DNA of 64,000 nt, from positions 93 through 64,092 of the forward strand of contig NZ_CYPU01000039.1 in NCBI RefSeq assembly GCF_001458195.1. Direction: 5' to 3'. The stretch is from Ruegeria atlantica. GTDB taxonomy: Bacteria; Pseudomonadota; Alphaproteobacteria; Rhodobacterales; Rhodobacteraceae. The notes below the pieces were generated by a model, which saw only the letters and a program-made list of their open reading frames with translations, did no database searches and was not told where the DNA came from. The translations under genes and the position numbers were made by a program. Of the stretch, positions 27,286 to 36,241 are shown piece after piece; position 1 is the first letter of the stretch, and every line of letters begins with the position of its first letter.

Positions 27286-29976
27286 TTAATCTTCCTTGGC
27301 AAGGTTCCGCAGCACATATTGCAGCACGCCGCCGTTTTCAATGTATTCGATCTCGGGCGCGGTATCGATCCGGCATTTCAGCGTGATTGTTTTCTCGGTT
27401 CCGTCGCCGAAGATGATGGTGCAGGGCACTTCTTGCAGCGGCTCGACCGAATCCAAGCCATGGATCGAGACGGTTTCGTCGCCTGTCAGGCCCAGTGTCT
27501 TGCGGGTGTCGCCGCCGGTGAACTCGAACGGGATTACGCCCATTCCAACCAAGTTGGACCTGTGGATACGCTCAAAGCTTTCGGCGATCACGGCTTTGAC
27601 GCCCAGCAAGGCCGTGCCCTTGGCAGCCCAGTCCCGGGATGAGCCGGCGCCGTATTGCTCGCCACCAAAGACGACCAGCGGAAGGCCTAGTTCCTGGTAG
27701 GCCATTGATGCTTCGTAGATCGAAGCCTGTTCGCCGTCAGGACCTTTGGTATAGCCGCCTTCGACGCCGTCCAGTATCTCATTCTTGATGCGGATATTGG
27801 CGAATGTGCCACGCATCATGACCTCGTGGTTGCCGCGGCGGGAACCATAGGAGTTGAACTCACGCGGTTGCACCTGACGTTCGATCAGGTACTGACCGGC
27901 AGGCGAGGTGCTTGCAAAAGACCCTGCGGGTGAGATGTGGTCGGTCGTGACCATGTCCCCAAGAACCGCCAACACCTTGGCCCCTTCGATATTTGAGATC
28001 GTGCCCGGCTCGGCACCCATTCCCTGAAAATAGGGAGGGTTCTGGATATAGGTTGAAGCCGGCGGCCAGTCATAGGTTTCCTGTTGCGGAACCTCGACGC
28101 TTTGCCATTTCTCATCGCCTTTGAAGACATCCGCATATTTCGACTGGAACGCTTCCCGGGTGACAGTTTCCTGCACCAGCTCGGCAATTTCGCTTTGGGT
28201 CGGCCAGATGTCCTTCATGAAGACGTCATTGCCGTCCTTGTCCCGCCCAATCGGCTCGGATGTCAGGTCGATATCCATGGTGCCAGCCAACGCATAGACT
28301 ACAACCAGCGGTGGCGAGGCGAGGTAGTTGGCCCGCACGTCCGGCGAAATCCGGCCTTCAAAGTTGCGGTTGCCGGACAGAACGGACGTGGCGACCAGAT
28401 CACCCTCGGCAATTGCTTCACTGATCTCCCTCTGAATCGGGCCAGAGTTGCCGATGCATGTGGTGCAGCCATAACCAACCAGGTTGAACCCGATGGCATC
28501 CAGATGTTGCTGCAGGCCAGCCGCCTCAAGGTATTCAGACACAACCTGCGAGCCGGGGGCCAGCGATGTTTTTACCCAAGGCCGACGGTTCAGGCCCAGC
28601 TCATGCGCCTTTTTTGCAACCAGACCGGCCCCGATCATCACGTAAGGGTTCGAAGTGTTGGTGCAGGATGTGATCGAGGCGATCACGACCTTGCCCGATT
28701 CCATGCCGTATTCTTCACCTTTGACTTCGATCTGCTTACCTATCGGGCGCTTGAAGGTATCCGCCATTTCTTTGGTAAATGCCGCTTTGGCGTCGGTCAG
28801 CGCGACATAGTCCTGAGGGCGTTTCGGGCCGGAGATAGCGGGAACGATCGTGCCCATGTCCAGCGTCAGAGTGTCGGTGTAGATGGGCGCGTAGTTCTCA
28901 TCACGCCAAAGGCCGTTTTCCTTGGCATAAGCTTCGACCAGTGCCAGGCGATCTTCATCCCGACCGGTGTTACGCATATAGCGCAGGGTCTCACCATCAA
29001 TCGGGAAGAAGCCGCAGGTCGCGCCGTATTCAGGTGCCATATTAGCAATGGTTGCGCGGTCAGCCAGCGGCAAACGGCCCAGACCGCTCCCGTAGAACTC
29101 GACGAATTTGCCAACCACGCCTTGCGCGCGCAGCATCTCGACGACTTTCAGAACAAGGTCAGTGCCTGTGGTGCCTTCGAGCATCGCGCCGGTCAGCTCA
29201 AAACCTACAACCTCAGGGATCAGCATCGATATCGGCTGGCCCAGCATCGCGGCCTCGGCCTCGATCCCGCCGACACCCCAGCCCAGAACGGCCATGCCAT
29301 TGACCATGGTGGTGTGGCTGTCGGTGCCAACCAGCGTGTCGGGGTAGGCGACTTCGTCGCCGTTCTGGTCGGTGTCGGTCCAGACGGTCTGGGCCAGATA
29401 TTCCAGGTTCACCTGATGGCAGATGCCGGTTCCGGGGGGAACAACACGGAAGTTGTTAAAGGCCGACTGCCCCCATTTCAGGAACTGGTAACGCTCCATG
29501 TTGCGTTCATATTCGCGATCAACGTTCATCTGGAACGCGCGCGGGTTGCCGAATTCATCGATCATGACCGAGTGGTCGATGACCAGATCAACCGGGTTCA
29601 GCGGGTTGATCTTCTGCGCATCGCCGCCCAGTCCCTTGATGCCATCGCGCATCGCTGCCAGATCAACAACAGCCGGAACGCCGGTAAAGTCCTGCATCAA
29701 CACGCGGGCAGGGCGATACGCAATCTCGCGCGGGTTCTTGCCGCCATTACGTGCCCATTCGCCAAAGGCTTTGATATCGTCGACCGCGACGGAAAAGCCA
29801 TCGTCCTCGAACCGCAGCATGTTCTCGAGCACCACTTTGAGCGCGGCGGGAAGCTTGGAAAAGTCACCCAGACCGGCCTCTTGCGCGGCGGGGATAGAAT
29901 AATATGAAATGGATTTGCCATTCACGCTAAGGTTGCGGCGTGTTTTGGCGGTATCTTGTCCGACTTTGATGGGCAT
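27286..29976 (-). CDS. acnA: Aconitate hydratase AcnA
   Basis: 896-aa [4Fe-4S] aconitase of the IRP/AcnA type, converting citrate to isocitrate in the TCA cycle. Cluster cysteines are in SITSCTNTSNPYV and GYGCTTCIGNSGP. The C-terminal swivel domain has FNSYGSRRGNHEVMMRGTFANIRI and QYGAGSSRDWAAKG. The start at 29976 (MPIKVGQDTAKTRR) follows gagggaggc; the frame stays open to 30060 but that segment is not conserved. Monocistronic. Confidence 0.97.
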   Translation of the reverse strand: MPIKVGQDTAKTRRNLSVNGKSISYYSIPAAQEAGLGDFSKLPAALKVVLENMLRFEDDGFSVAVDDIKAFGEWARNGGKNPREIAYRPARVLMQDFTGVPAVVDLAAMRDGIKGLGGDAQKINPLNPVDLVIDHSVMIDEFGNPRAFQMNVDREYERNMERYQFLKWGQSAFNNFRVVPPGTGICHQVNLEYLAQTVWTDTDQNGDEVAYPDTLVGTDSHTTMVNGMAVLGWGVGGIEAEAAMLGQPISMLIPEVVGFELTGAMLEGTTGTDLVLKVVEMLRAQGVVGKFVEFYGSGLGRLPLADRATIANMAPEYGATCGFFPIDGETLRYMRNTGRDEDRLALVEAYAKENGLWRDENYAPIYTDTLTLDMGTIVPAISGPKRPQDYVALTDAKAAFTKEMADTFKRPIGKQIEVKGEEYGMESGKVVIASITSCTNTSNPYVMIGAGLVAKKAHELGLNRRPWVKTSLAPGSQVVSEYLEAAGLQQHLDAIGFNLVGYGCTTCIGNSGPIQREISEAIAEGDLVATSVLSGNRNFEGRISPDVRANYLASPPLVVVYALAGTMDIDLTSEPIGRDKDGNDVFMKDIWPTQSEIAELVQETVTREAFQSKYADVFKGDEKWQSVEVPQQETYDWPPASTYIQNPPYFQGMGAEPGTISNIEGAKVLAVLGDMVTTDHISPAGSFASTSPAGQYLIERQVQPREFNSYGSRRGNHEVMMRGTFANIRIKNEILDGVEGGYTKGPDGEQASIYEASMAYQELGLPLVVFGGEQYGAGSSRDWAAKGTALLGVKAVIAESFERIHRSNLVGMGVIPFEFTGGDTRKTLGLTGDETVSIHGLDSVEPLQEVPCTIIFGDGTEKTITLKCRIDTAPEIEYIENGGVLQYVLRNLAKED

Positions 29977-30207
29977 CTGTGGCCTCCCTCTGAAATGACT
30001 TAGATCCCGGGATTCGCTAATCTTTATCTGCATCACCAACGCCTTTGGTTCAAGGACCAAGGTGGTGAGCTCGTTGAGTTATGTATACCATTGCACACAA
30101 AATTTAAGGATCTGGATGGTCGCATGTCTCAAGAAACGTTGATTGGAGGTTGAACAGGCTTGCGTTTAAACCGGGCAGTACACCCAGCCAAAGGCCCGAG
30201 ACCCGTA

Positions 30208-30909
30208 ATGTTCAGATCCATTCGCGCGACAACGCTAGTTTCCTTGTTTCTCTCCACAGCAGCCTTGGCCGAGGGCGACCCGGTTGTGGTTGAGTTGTTC
30301 ACATCTCAGGGCTGTTCGTCCTGTCCGCCTGCCGACCGGATCATGCATGATTTGGCCAAACGCGACGATGTGATCGGCCTAGCACTGCATGTGGATTACT
30401 GGGACTACATCGGCTGGAAGGACGAATATGCCGATCCGGATCACACTCTGCGCCAGCGCACTTATGCGCGAGAAGGTGGGCGGTCGATGATCTATACGCC
30501 TCAGATGGTGGTGAATGGGCAGCAGGATGTTGTCGGAGCGCAATCGCGGGAACTGGATCGTTTGATCAATGCGCATCTCAAGGCCGCCCCGCAAGCGTCC
30601 GTGACGGCCGCGCGCTCAGGTGATGATGTGACGGTGGATGTGACGCCGGTCGAACTGCCGGCCGGGGAAACCTATGACATCAGGGTCATTCAGTATTCAC
30701 CGGTGCGCCATGCCTCGATCCGACGTGGAGAGTTGGCTGGCCACGATCTGGACTATGCCAATGTTGTCGAGGCCTGGCATATGGCAGGTCAATGGGACGG
30801 CGTCGCGCCTCAGGCGTATTCGGTAACCGTCGACACAGATTATCCCGCAGTTGTGCTGGTGCAAAGGGCAGGGCACGGCCCGATCGTGGCAGCCGCGCGA
30901 GTCAAATAA
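30208..30909 (+). CDS. DUF1223 secreted thioredoxin-like protein
   Basis: 233 aa with a signal peptide (cleavage near STAALA-EG) followed at once by the DUF1223 signature VVVELFTSQGCSSCPPADR. This gives a CxxC at 36/39 in a thioredoxin-fold position; HVDYWDYIGWKDEYADP and YTPQMVVNGQ follow. Probably a periplasmic redox-active protein of unknown partner. The start at 30208 is preferred; ORF also open from 30160. Divergent from acnA, tail to tail with the acyltransferase with no intergenic space. Confidence 0.85.
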   Translation: MFRSIRATTLVSLFLSTAALAEGDPVVVELFTSQGCSSCPPADRIMHDLAKRDDVIGLALHVDYWDYIGWKDEYADPDHTLRQRTYAREGGRSMIYTPQMVVNGQQDVVGAQSRELDRLINAHLKAAPQASVTAARSGDDVTVDVTPVELPAGETYDIRVIQYSPVRHASIRRGELAGHDLDYANVVEAWHMAGQWDGVAPQAYSVTVDTDYPAVVLVQRAGHGPIVAAARVK

Positions 30910-31833
30910 TCAGGGCATGTCCTCGGGCTGCACGCCCAATCCGTTCCAGGCTTTCCAGCGCCGGTGGATCCAAAACCACTGACCCATATGCTGTCTCACC
31001 ATGGCCTCAAGATCGTCATTGGTGAACTGGGTCATGGTCTTCGGATCTGTATGCGGCACCGGGTCGTGTAGCACGATTTCAAAATCCACGCCGTTTGGTT
31101 GCCGCACCGCATAACACGGGATCAGGACGGCGTTGTATCTCATTGCCAGTTCTGCATTCAGGACTGAGGTCACGGCGGGCTTGCCAAAGAATGTCAGCTC
31201 TTCACCGCCATGGGCGTGCAGATCGGATACGATCGCGATGATCCCATTTTTTTTGAGCGAACGCACCATCTCGACCATTCCGCGACGGCCCTGTTCAAAC
31301 ATCGGCGAGCCGGTCTTATGGAACGCCTCGACATACATGTCGTTGAAATAAGGGTTCGCCATGCGGCGATAGAGGCACCCAATTGGTTGGCCGCTGCGTT
31401 CCTGCAGAGCGATGCGTGCCGCCAAATAGTGACCAAAATGCGCGGTGATCATCATGATCGGTCGCCCTTCGGCGACGGCAGTGTCAAATGCGGCAACACC
31501 CGAGCCGCTTACCTTTGCCGTGCGCTGACGTTCGGTGAACCCTTCCGGCGAAAAATGCTCCATAATCGCGCGACCAGCATTGTCTGGAACGGCGCTGCAA
31601 ATTCTGTTGACCTCGGCCTCTGACAGGTCAGGGCAGGTCAATTTCAAGTTGCTGCGCACGCGTTTGGTAAAGCCGATCAACGGTGAAAGCCCACGTGCGA
31701 TTGCGCCCATGGTGGCCAGGCGTGTTTCATAGGGCAACAACCTCAAGGTCCCGATCACGCCCTTCATGAACAATCCAGTGATGTAGTATTTTCTAAGCTC
31801 TGTGCGGCTTAGTTCCGACTTTTCGACGGGCAT
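30910..31833 (-). CDS. LpxL/HtrB-like acyltransferase
   Basis: 307 aa of the lysophospholipid/lipid A acyltransferase family. Resembles KDO2-lipid A secondary acyltransferases: GRPIMMITAHFGHYLAARIA, GCLYRRMANPYFND, GMVEMVRSLKKNGIIAIVSD and the C-terminal HMGQWFWIHRRWK. The expected catalytic HX4(D/E) reads H132-F-G-H-Y-L137, so the acidic residue is absent at its usual place. It might be supplied by another residue, or the protein may act differently. No signal peptide; the N-terminal amphipathic stretch (YYITGLFMKGVIGTLRLL) probably binds the inner membrane. Confidence 0.8.
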   Translation of the reverse strand: MPVEKSELSRTELRKYYITGLFMKGVIGTLRLLPYETRLATMGAIARGLSPLIGFTKRVRSNLKLTCPDLSEAEVNRICSAVPDNAGRAIMEHFSPEGFTERQRTAKVSGSGVAAFDTAVAEGRPIMMITAHFGHYLAARIALQERSGQPIGCLYRRMANPYFNDMYVEAFHKTGSPMFEQGRRGMVEMVRSLKKNGIIAIVSDLHAHGGEELTFFGKPAVTSVLNAELAMRYNAVLIPCYAVRQPNGVDFEIVLHDPVPHTDPKTMTQFTNDDLEAMVRQHMGQWFWIHRRWKAWNGLGVQPEDMP

Positions 31834-31948
31834 GAATAGGTCTCACCGGCTGTTGCGATTTGCCGGGCAAGACATACAAGGGGGAAACCGCAACCACAAG
31901 CGTTGCAAACCAAAGCCATGCTTTGTCCTGCCGGATCGGACTTGCCCG

Positions 31949-33040
31949 TCACTCTTCGTTATCCTCTTCGATCAACGCTATTGCGCCTTCGTCGACCAGT
32001 GTTCGAATTGAGCCGATGACAAGTGTCATCGCTTCTTCGGCTTCTGCCAGCTTCACCTTGCCGCGTTCGGTGATTTCCTCGCGCAGGTTATCCGCCATAC
32101 GCGTCGACATGTTGGATAGCAGGAAATCGACCGCGGCTTTGTCATTCTCGGCCGTGGCGCCAGCCAAGGCGGTGACGAGATCAGCCTGATCCAATCCACG
32201 CAGAATCGCAGGCACGTCCCGGGGCAAGATGCGGGCCGGGATATGGGCGAAGGTGAATATCGATTGGCGCACCAAAGCTGCAAAGTCGGTGTCTTCTTCA
32301 TCCAGGGCCGTCAAAAGCCCGTCGCGCGTCGCTGCGGCTGATTGGTTCAGAATCGCGCCGACCCGCGCTCCGGGGCCATCCGAAAAGGCCGTTGCGGGGC
32401 GTCGATCAAGTTGCGCCGCTAGCGACCAGCCAATCCGTTCAACCGCCTCGGGTGTGATGTTGGCCGTTTTGGACACGGCATAGGTGATGCGCCGCGCGAC
32501 CGGGCCGGGCAGGTGACCCAGAAGTTGCGCGGCATTCGCAGTTTCCAGCTTGGACAAGATGACCGCTGCAATTTCAGTGCTTTCGGCCAGAGCGATGGTG
32601 GCCAAATCTCCTGTCGGGATTTCGCGCAGCCGTTGCCACGGATCGCCGATCTGGCGCACCCCGGCTTCCTTCCGCAACCTAGCCGCTGTTGCCGGCGTAA
32701 TCTTGTCGCTGACCGCATCCAAAGCACCGGCCAGCCCATGCGGAAAGGACAGGCCGACACTGTCCAGAGCTTCGGCAAACTCTTGTGCGACGGATGCCAG
32801 CGTGATGCGATCCTCAAGGCCCATCTGACCCAACTGGTGCGTCAGCTTTTCCTGCAAATCGTCGGGAAGCTCTTCCAGGGGGATATCTGCGCCCTCATTC
32901 AACAAAAGGCGCACAACGACGGCGGCTTTTTGTCGGCTGCTCAGCGCCTTGGGAACGACGCGGGGCGCGTCGTTCTGGGCGTCGGCTGTGGGTGTTGATG
33001 TCCCCGGTGCCAGTTGAACCAAAGAGTTTGTGTCCTGCAT
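31949..33040 (-). CDS. fliG: Flagellar motor switch protein FliG
   Basis: 363 aa with the three FliG domains. The N-terminal domain is at about 30-130 (LSSRQKAAVVVRLLLNEGADIPLEELP). The C-terminal torque domain has IPARILPRDVPAILRGLDQADLVTALAGA and NMSTRMADNLREEITERGKVKLAEAEEAM, with the acidic pair and following Arg/Lys that contact MotA in characterised FliG. Slightly longer than the usual ~335 aa owing to a disordered Gln/Thr/Ala-rich start. No other flagellar gene lies within the window, so it is separated from any main flagellar cluster. Confidence 0.88.
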   Translation of the reverse strand: MQDTNSLVQLAPGTSTPTADAQNDAPRVVPKALSSRQKAAVVVRLLLNEGADIPLEELPDDLQEKLTHQLGQMGLEDRITLASVAQEFAEALDSVGLSFPHGLAGALDAVSDKITPATAARLRKEAGVRQIGDPWQRLREIPTGDLATIALAESTEIAAVILSKLETANAAQLLGHLPGPVARRITYAVSKTANITPEAVERIGWSLAAQLDRRPATAFSDGPGARVGAILNQSAAATRDGLLTALDEEDTDFAALVRQSIFTFAHIPARILPRDVPAILRGLDQADLVTALAGATAENDKAAVDFLLSNMSTRMADNLREEITERGKVKLAEAEEAMTLVIGSIRTLVDEGAIALIEEDNEE

Positions 33041-33108
33041 CTGCCTGTGGTGCCAAGTTTCTGTTCCACAGGCAGATTACAGAGAGTCGGGTAAAGAAAG
33101 GCTGAAGT

Positions 33109-33648
33109 TTAATAGTTGTATGTCAGCCCTGTGCGGATCGCCTCGCGCAAGGATGCCTCGGCCCAAGTGCCTTCACCGCCGCGCGCCTTGATCTCGCGCC
33201 ACTGTGCGATGGCAAGATCGGTTTTTCCTTCGGTGACAAAGCCCTGCCCCATATAGCTGCGCGCCAGTATGTTGTCGGGATTCGCCTCAATGGCGTTCGA
33301 ATAGAAGGCATTCGCCAAATCAAGCTCACCCATTTTGCGGTAGGTGAAACCCCAGTAGGTCAACACGCGATCATCATCCTGATCCATGATGCGCAGGATG
33401 TCCTGTGCATTTTCGATCTGTCCATCATAGGCCAGTTCGCGCACGGCGTCATACAGCTCTTCTTCAGTAAAGTTGGTCTTGTCCGGCTTCACGCACCGTC
33501 CGGCGTCTTTGTCATAGACGCGACCGAAGAAACACTTCTTGGTCGTGTTGGTCGGTTTTGGCGGGCTGCTGTCACCGCCAGCGGCGATCGCGACCGGCGC
33601 GAATGCAAAGGCCTGAAGGGCGATGGCTGAAGCGAGTACTAGGCGCAT
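33109..33648 (-). CDS. Secreted TPR-like protein with a CX12C motif
   Basis: 179 aa: signal peptide (to about 23, AIAA-GG), a short Pro/Thr linker, then CFFGRVYDKDAGRC (39-52), then about 110 residues of TPR-like helices (VLTYWGFTYRKMGELDLANAFYSNAIEANPDNILARSYMGQGFVTEGK). Likely periplasmic. The cysteine segment matches that of the small neighbour at 33753-33905. Function unknown. Confidence 0.75.
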   Translation of the reverse strand: MRLVLASAIALQAFAFAPVAIAAGGDSSPPKPTNTTKKCFFGRVYDKDAGRCVKPDKTNFTEEELYDAVRELAYDGQIENAQDILRIMDQDDDRVLTYWGFTYRKMGELDLANAFYSNAIEANPDNILARSYMGQGFVTEGKTDLAIAQWREIKARGGEGTWAEASLREAIRTGLTYNY

Positions 33649-33752
33649 TTTCCTACTCCGTTGTCTGGGCTACTTACAGAAAGCATAGTGCGTTTCTCTC
33701 AAAAGCTAACAACCGAAGGCTCGCGTTTATTCACGAATAAGGAATTTTTTTC

Positions 33753-33905
33753 TCAGCTACTCACAATTTTGGCGCAGGTTTGGGCTTCTGCATCCCAATA
33801 CGTACCCGGCGCGCAGGACTGGGTTTGCTTGGAATGGCCACTACAAGCCAAGGCAACGGAGGCTGAACAACTAAGGGCCACAGCGCAAATCAAAGTGCGG
33901 ATCAT
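33753..33905 (-). CDS. Small secreted cysteine protein
   Basis: 50 aa with a signal peptide (MIRTLICAVALSCSASVALA) and a mature part of about 30 residues whose core is CAPGTYWDAEAQTC (31-44). A good SD (caggag) precedes the ATG at 33905; the longer frame from 33989 runs through the terminator hairpin. The core has the same spacing as the CX12C segment of the gene at 33109-33648: Cys, Gly at +3, aromatic-Asp at +6/+7, Ala at +10, Cys at +13. Function unknown. Confidence 0.7.
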   Translation of the reverse strand: MIRTLICAVALSCSASVALACSGHSKQTQSCAPGTYWDAEAQTCAKIVSS

Positions 33906-33965
33906 CGTGTTTCTCCTGTCCGGACATACACGGGCATCATAGCCTGTTTTGGCCTGTCTGGCAAA

Positions 33966-34008
33966 AGAGCAGGGCCCGGATCGCGTCACGCGAACCGGGC
34001 CCTGCGAA
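33966..34008 (-). terminator. Terminator of purB
   Basis: Perfect 11-bp stem gcagggcccgg (33969-33979) / ccgggccctgc (33995-34005), with TCTTTTGCC after it in the leftward direction, 22 bp past the purB stop. Confidence 0.8.
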
Positions 34009-34027
34009 GCATTTGATCAATCGCGGT

Positions 34028-35332
34028 TTATTCGCCGAACACGCGGGCGAAGATCGTATCAACGTGTTTTGTGTGATAGCCGAGATCGAATTTCTCTTCG
34101 ATTTCTTCCGGACTCAGCGCGGCGGTGACGTCCGCGTCTGCCAGCAGTTCTTCTTTGAAATCGGTGCGGTGTTCCCAGACTTTCAGCGCGTTGCGCTGAA
34201 CCATGGCATAGGCATCTTCGCGGCTGACACCTGCTTGTGTCAGCGCCAGCAGAACCCTCTGGCTCATCACAAGACCGGGGAACTTGTTCATGTTTTCGAT
34301 CATGTTCTCGGGGAAGATCAACATCTTGTCGATCACGCCTGTCAGTCGCGCCAGTGCAAAATCCAACGTGATCGTGGCATCCGGCCCGATCATGCGTTCG
34401 ACCGAGGAATGCGAGATATCGCGCTCATGCCAGAGTGCCACGTTTTCCATCGCCGGGATCACTGCCGCGCGCACCATGCGGGCCAACCCGGTCAGGTTCT
34501 CGGTCAGCACCGGGTTTTTCTTGTGTGGCATGGCCGAGGAGCCTTTCTGACCCATCGAGAAGAACTCGGCCCCCTCCAGCACCTCGGTGCGCTGCATGTG
34601 GCGGATTTCGATGGCGACGTTCTCGATGCTGCTGGCGATAACCCCCAGCGTGGCAAAGAACGCAGCATGACGGTCGCGCGGGATGACCTGAGTGCTAATC
34701 GGCTCGGGCACCAGACCCAACTGGTCGCAGACATGCTCTTCCACACGCGGGTCAACATTGGCGAAGGTACCGACCGCGCCGCTGATCGCGCCAGTGGCAA
34801 TTTCAGCGCGGGCGTCGCGCATGCGGGACAGGTTGCGGTCCATCTCGGCGTAAAAACGCGCGAAAGTCAGGCCCATGGTGGTTGGCTCTGCGTGGATGCC
34901 GTGGCTGCGACCGATACGGACGGTATCCTTGTGTTCAATCGCGCGGCGTTTCAGGGCAGCCAGCAGACCTTCTAGATCTGCGATCAGCAGGTCGGCGGCG
35001 CGGGTCAGTTGCACGTTGAAACAAGTGTCGAGTACGTCCGAGCTGGTCATGCCTTGGTGGACAAAACGCGCCTCTTCACTGCCGACATGTTCGGACAAAT
35101 GGGTCAGGAAGGCGATGACGTCGTGTTTGGTAACCGCTTCGATTTCGTCGATGCGAGCCACGTCGAATTCCACATCCTTGGCCTTCCAGACAGCCTCGGC
35201 ATTTTCGCGCGGGATCACGCCCAAATCAGCCATGGCGTCGCAGGCATGTGCCTCGATCTCGTACCAGATGCGGAACTTGGATTCGGGCGACCAGATGGCG
35301 ACCATATCGGGGCGGGAATAGCGTGGAATCAT
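34028..35332 (-). CDS. purB: Adenylosuccinate lyase
   Basis: 434-aa fumarase-superfamily enzyme acting twice in purine synthesis (SAICAR to AICAR, adenylosuccinate to AMP). The signature is GSSAMPHKKNP, with catalytic segments HQGMTSSDVLDTC and GRSHGIHAEPTTMG. The family start MIPRYSRPDM gives 35332; an in-frame ATG at 35344 would add four residues. Length is normal. Confidence 0.96.
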   Translation of the reverse strand: MIPRYSRPDMVAIWSPESKFRIWYEIEAHACDAMADLGVIPRENAEAVWKAKDVEFDVARIDEIEAVTKHDVIAFLTHLSEHVGSEEARFVHQGMTSSDVLDTCFNVQLTRAADLLIADLEGLLAALKRRAIEHKDTVRIGRSHGIHAEPTTMGLTFARFYAEMDRNLSRMRDARAEIATGAISGAVGTFANVDPRVEEHVCDQLGLVPEPISTQVIPRDRHAAFFATLGVIASSIENVAIEIRHMQRTEVLEGAEFFSMGQKGSSAMPHKKNPVLTENLTGLARMVRAAVIPAMENVALWHERDISHSSVERMIGPDATITLDFALARLTGVIDKMLIFPENMIENMNKFPGLVMSQRVLLALTQAGVSREDAYAMVQRNALKVWEHRTDFKEELLADADVTAALSPEEIEEKFDLGYHTKHVDTIFARVFGE

Positions 35333-35421
35333 TGGCAGCGGCACCTTATTGTGATTTGGCAGGAGGCGTTGCGGCGGGGTTTAAACCCGCACAGACAAAG
35401 GAACAAGGCGCGAGTGCGAAT

Positions 35422-35754
35422 ATGAGACGGTTTGCCCTGATTTTGGCCCTTTGGCCCGGTTTTCTGGTGGCAGAGGAGTTCAAAACGCTGACGGGGGATG
35501 AAATTCTGTCGGTATTGACCGGACAGAAGCTCGATTACGGGGAAGGTATCTGGCAGACCTTCGATGACACGATGCTAACGCAGTATTTCACGGGCGGGCC
35601 CAGCGCAGGGCGGTGGGCAGTGCGCGAGGATCGTTATTGCTCGGTCCGGCCGCCTTCCGATTTTTGGGCCTGCTATGATGTCCAGCAAAGTGGCAAAGTG
35701 ATCCGGTTCGTTGATGATAACGGTGCCACAACCGACGGGACACTCGCCGAATGA
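35422..35754 (+). CDS. Secreted protein of unknown function
   Basis: 110 aa, short signal peptide (MRRFALILALWPGFLVAEEF), then TLTGDEILSVLTGQKLDYGEGIWQTF and GRWAVREDRYCSVRPPSDFWACYDVQ with two cysteines. The pattern (signal, LTGxEI.ALTG, R..Y.S.WPP, C) resembles small periplasmic proteins common in Rhodobacteraceae, none with a known job. Overlaps the next gene by 4 bp, so the two are probably translated together. Confidence 0.75.
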   Translation: MRRFALILALWPGFLVAEEFKTLTGDEILSVLTGQKLDYGEGIWQTFDDTMLTQYFTGGPSAGRWAVREDRYCSVRPPSDFWACYDVQQSGKVIRFVDDNGATTDGTLAE

Positions 35755-36173
35755 GCCTGCCGCGGAGACTGTCGGATTTCGAAGGCCATTGGAGCCTGAC
35801 CCGGACCATTCTGGATATGCAGGCGGGGCAGGTGGTGCAGGCCGATGGTCACACGGTCCTGAGCCCGACCGAGGACGGCTTGATATACGACGAAGAAGTC
35901 ACGCTGCGTGTGCCGCGGCAAGCCGAGATGAAAGGCACGCGCAGGTACCTGTGGCACGCGGCGGGTGAGGCGATTGCCATAAATTTTGACGACGGCCGCT
36001 ATTTTCACCGGCTGGCCTTGGGCCAGGCACATGCGTCTGACCACCACGATTGCCCGCCCGACAGCTATTATGCTGTCTACGACTTTTCGGCCTGGCCAGT
36101 CTGGTCAGTGCGCTGGATCGTCTCGGGACCCAGAAAATCTTATGAAATGAGCACCGAATATCGGTTAAGATAG
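35751..36173 (+). CDS. DUF6314-like protein
   Basis: 140-aa cytoplasmic protein without signal or membrane segment. It has LSDFEGHWSLTRTILDMQAGQVVQADG at the start and YYAVYDFSAWPVWSVRWIVSGPRKSYEMSTEYRL at the end. This lipocalin-like strand pattern and the DFEG.W.L.R.I start match the DUF6314 group as I know it. No catalytic residue can be named. Coupled to the preceding secreted protein by a 4-bp overlap. Confidence 0.7.
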   Translation: MSLPRRLSDFEGHWSLTRTILDMQAGQVVQADGHTVLSPTEDGLIYDEEVTLRVPRQAEMKGTRRYLWHAAGEAIAINFDDGRYFHRLALGQAHASDHHDCPPDSYYAVYDFSAWPVWSVRWIVSGPRKSYEMSTEYRLR

Positions 36174-36241
36174 CGTAATCATGTTGCAGCCAAAGCTCTA
36201 AGCGGGCATTTCTGCAGTTGAAAATAGGTGGAGACATAAGA

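Noticed and set aside
28084..29907. 607-codon open frame opposite acnA
   Set aside because: Lies entirely antisense to a perfectly conserved aconitase; low-complexity H/Q/R-rich translation typical of high-G+C shadows.
36174..36241. BioR operator or biotin-linked riboswitch before bioY
   Set aside because: No TTAT-type palindrome of the BioR kind and no room for a riboswitch.
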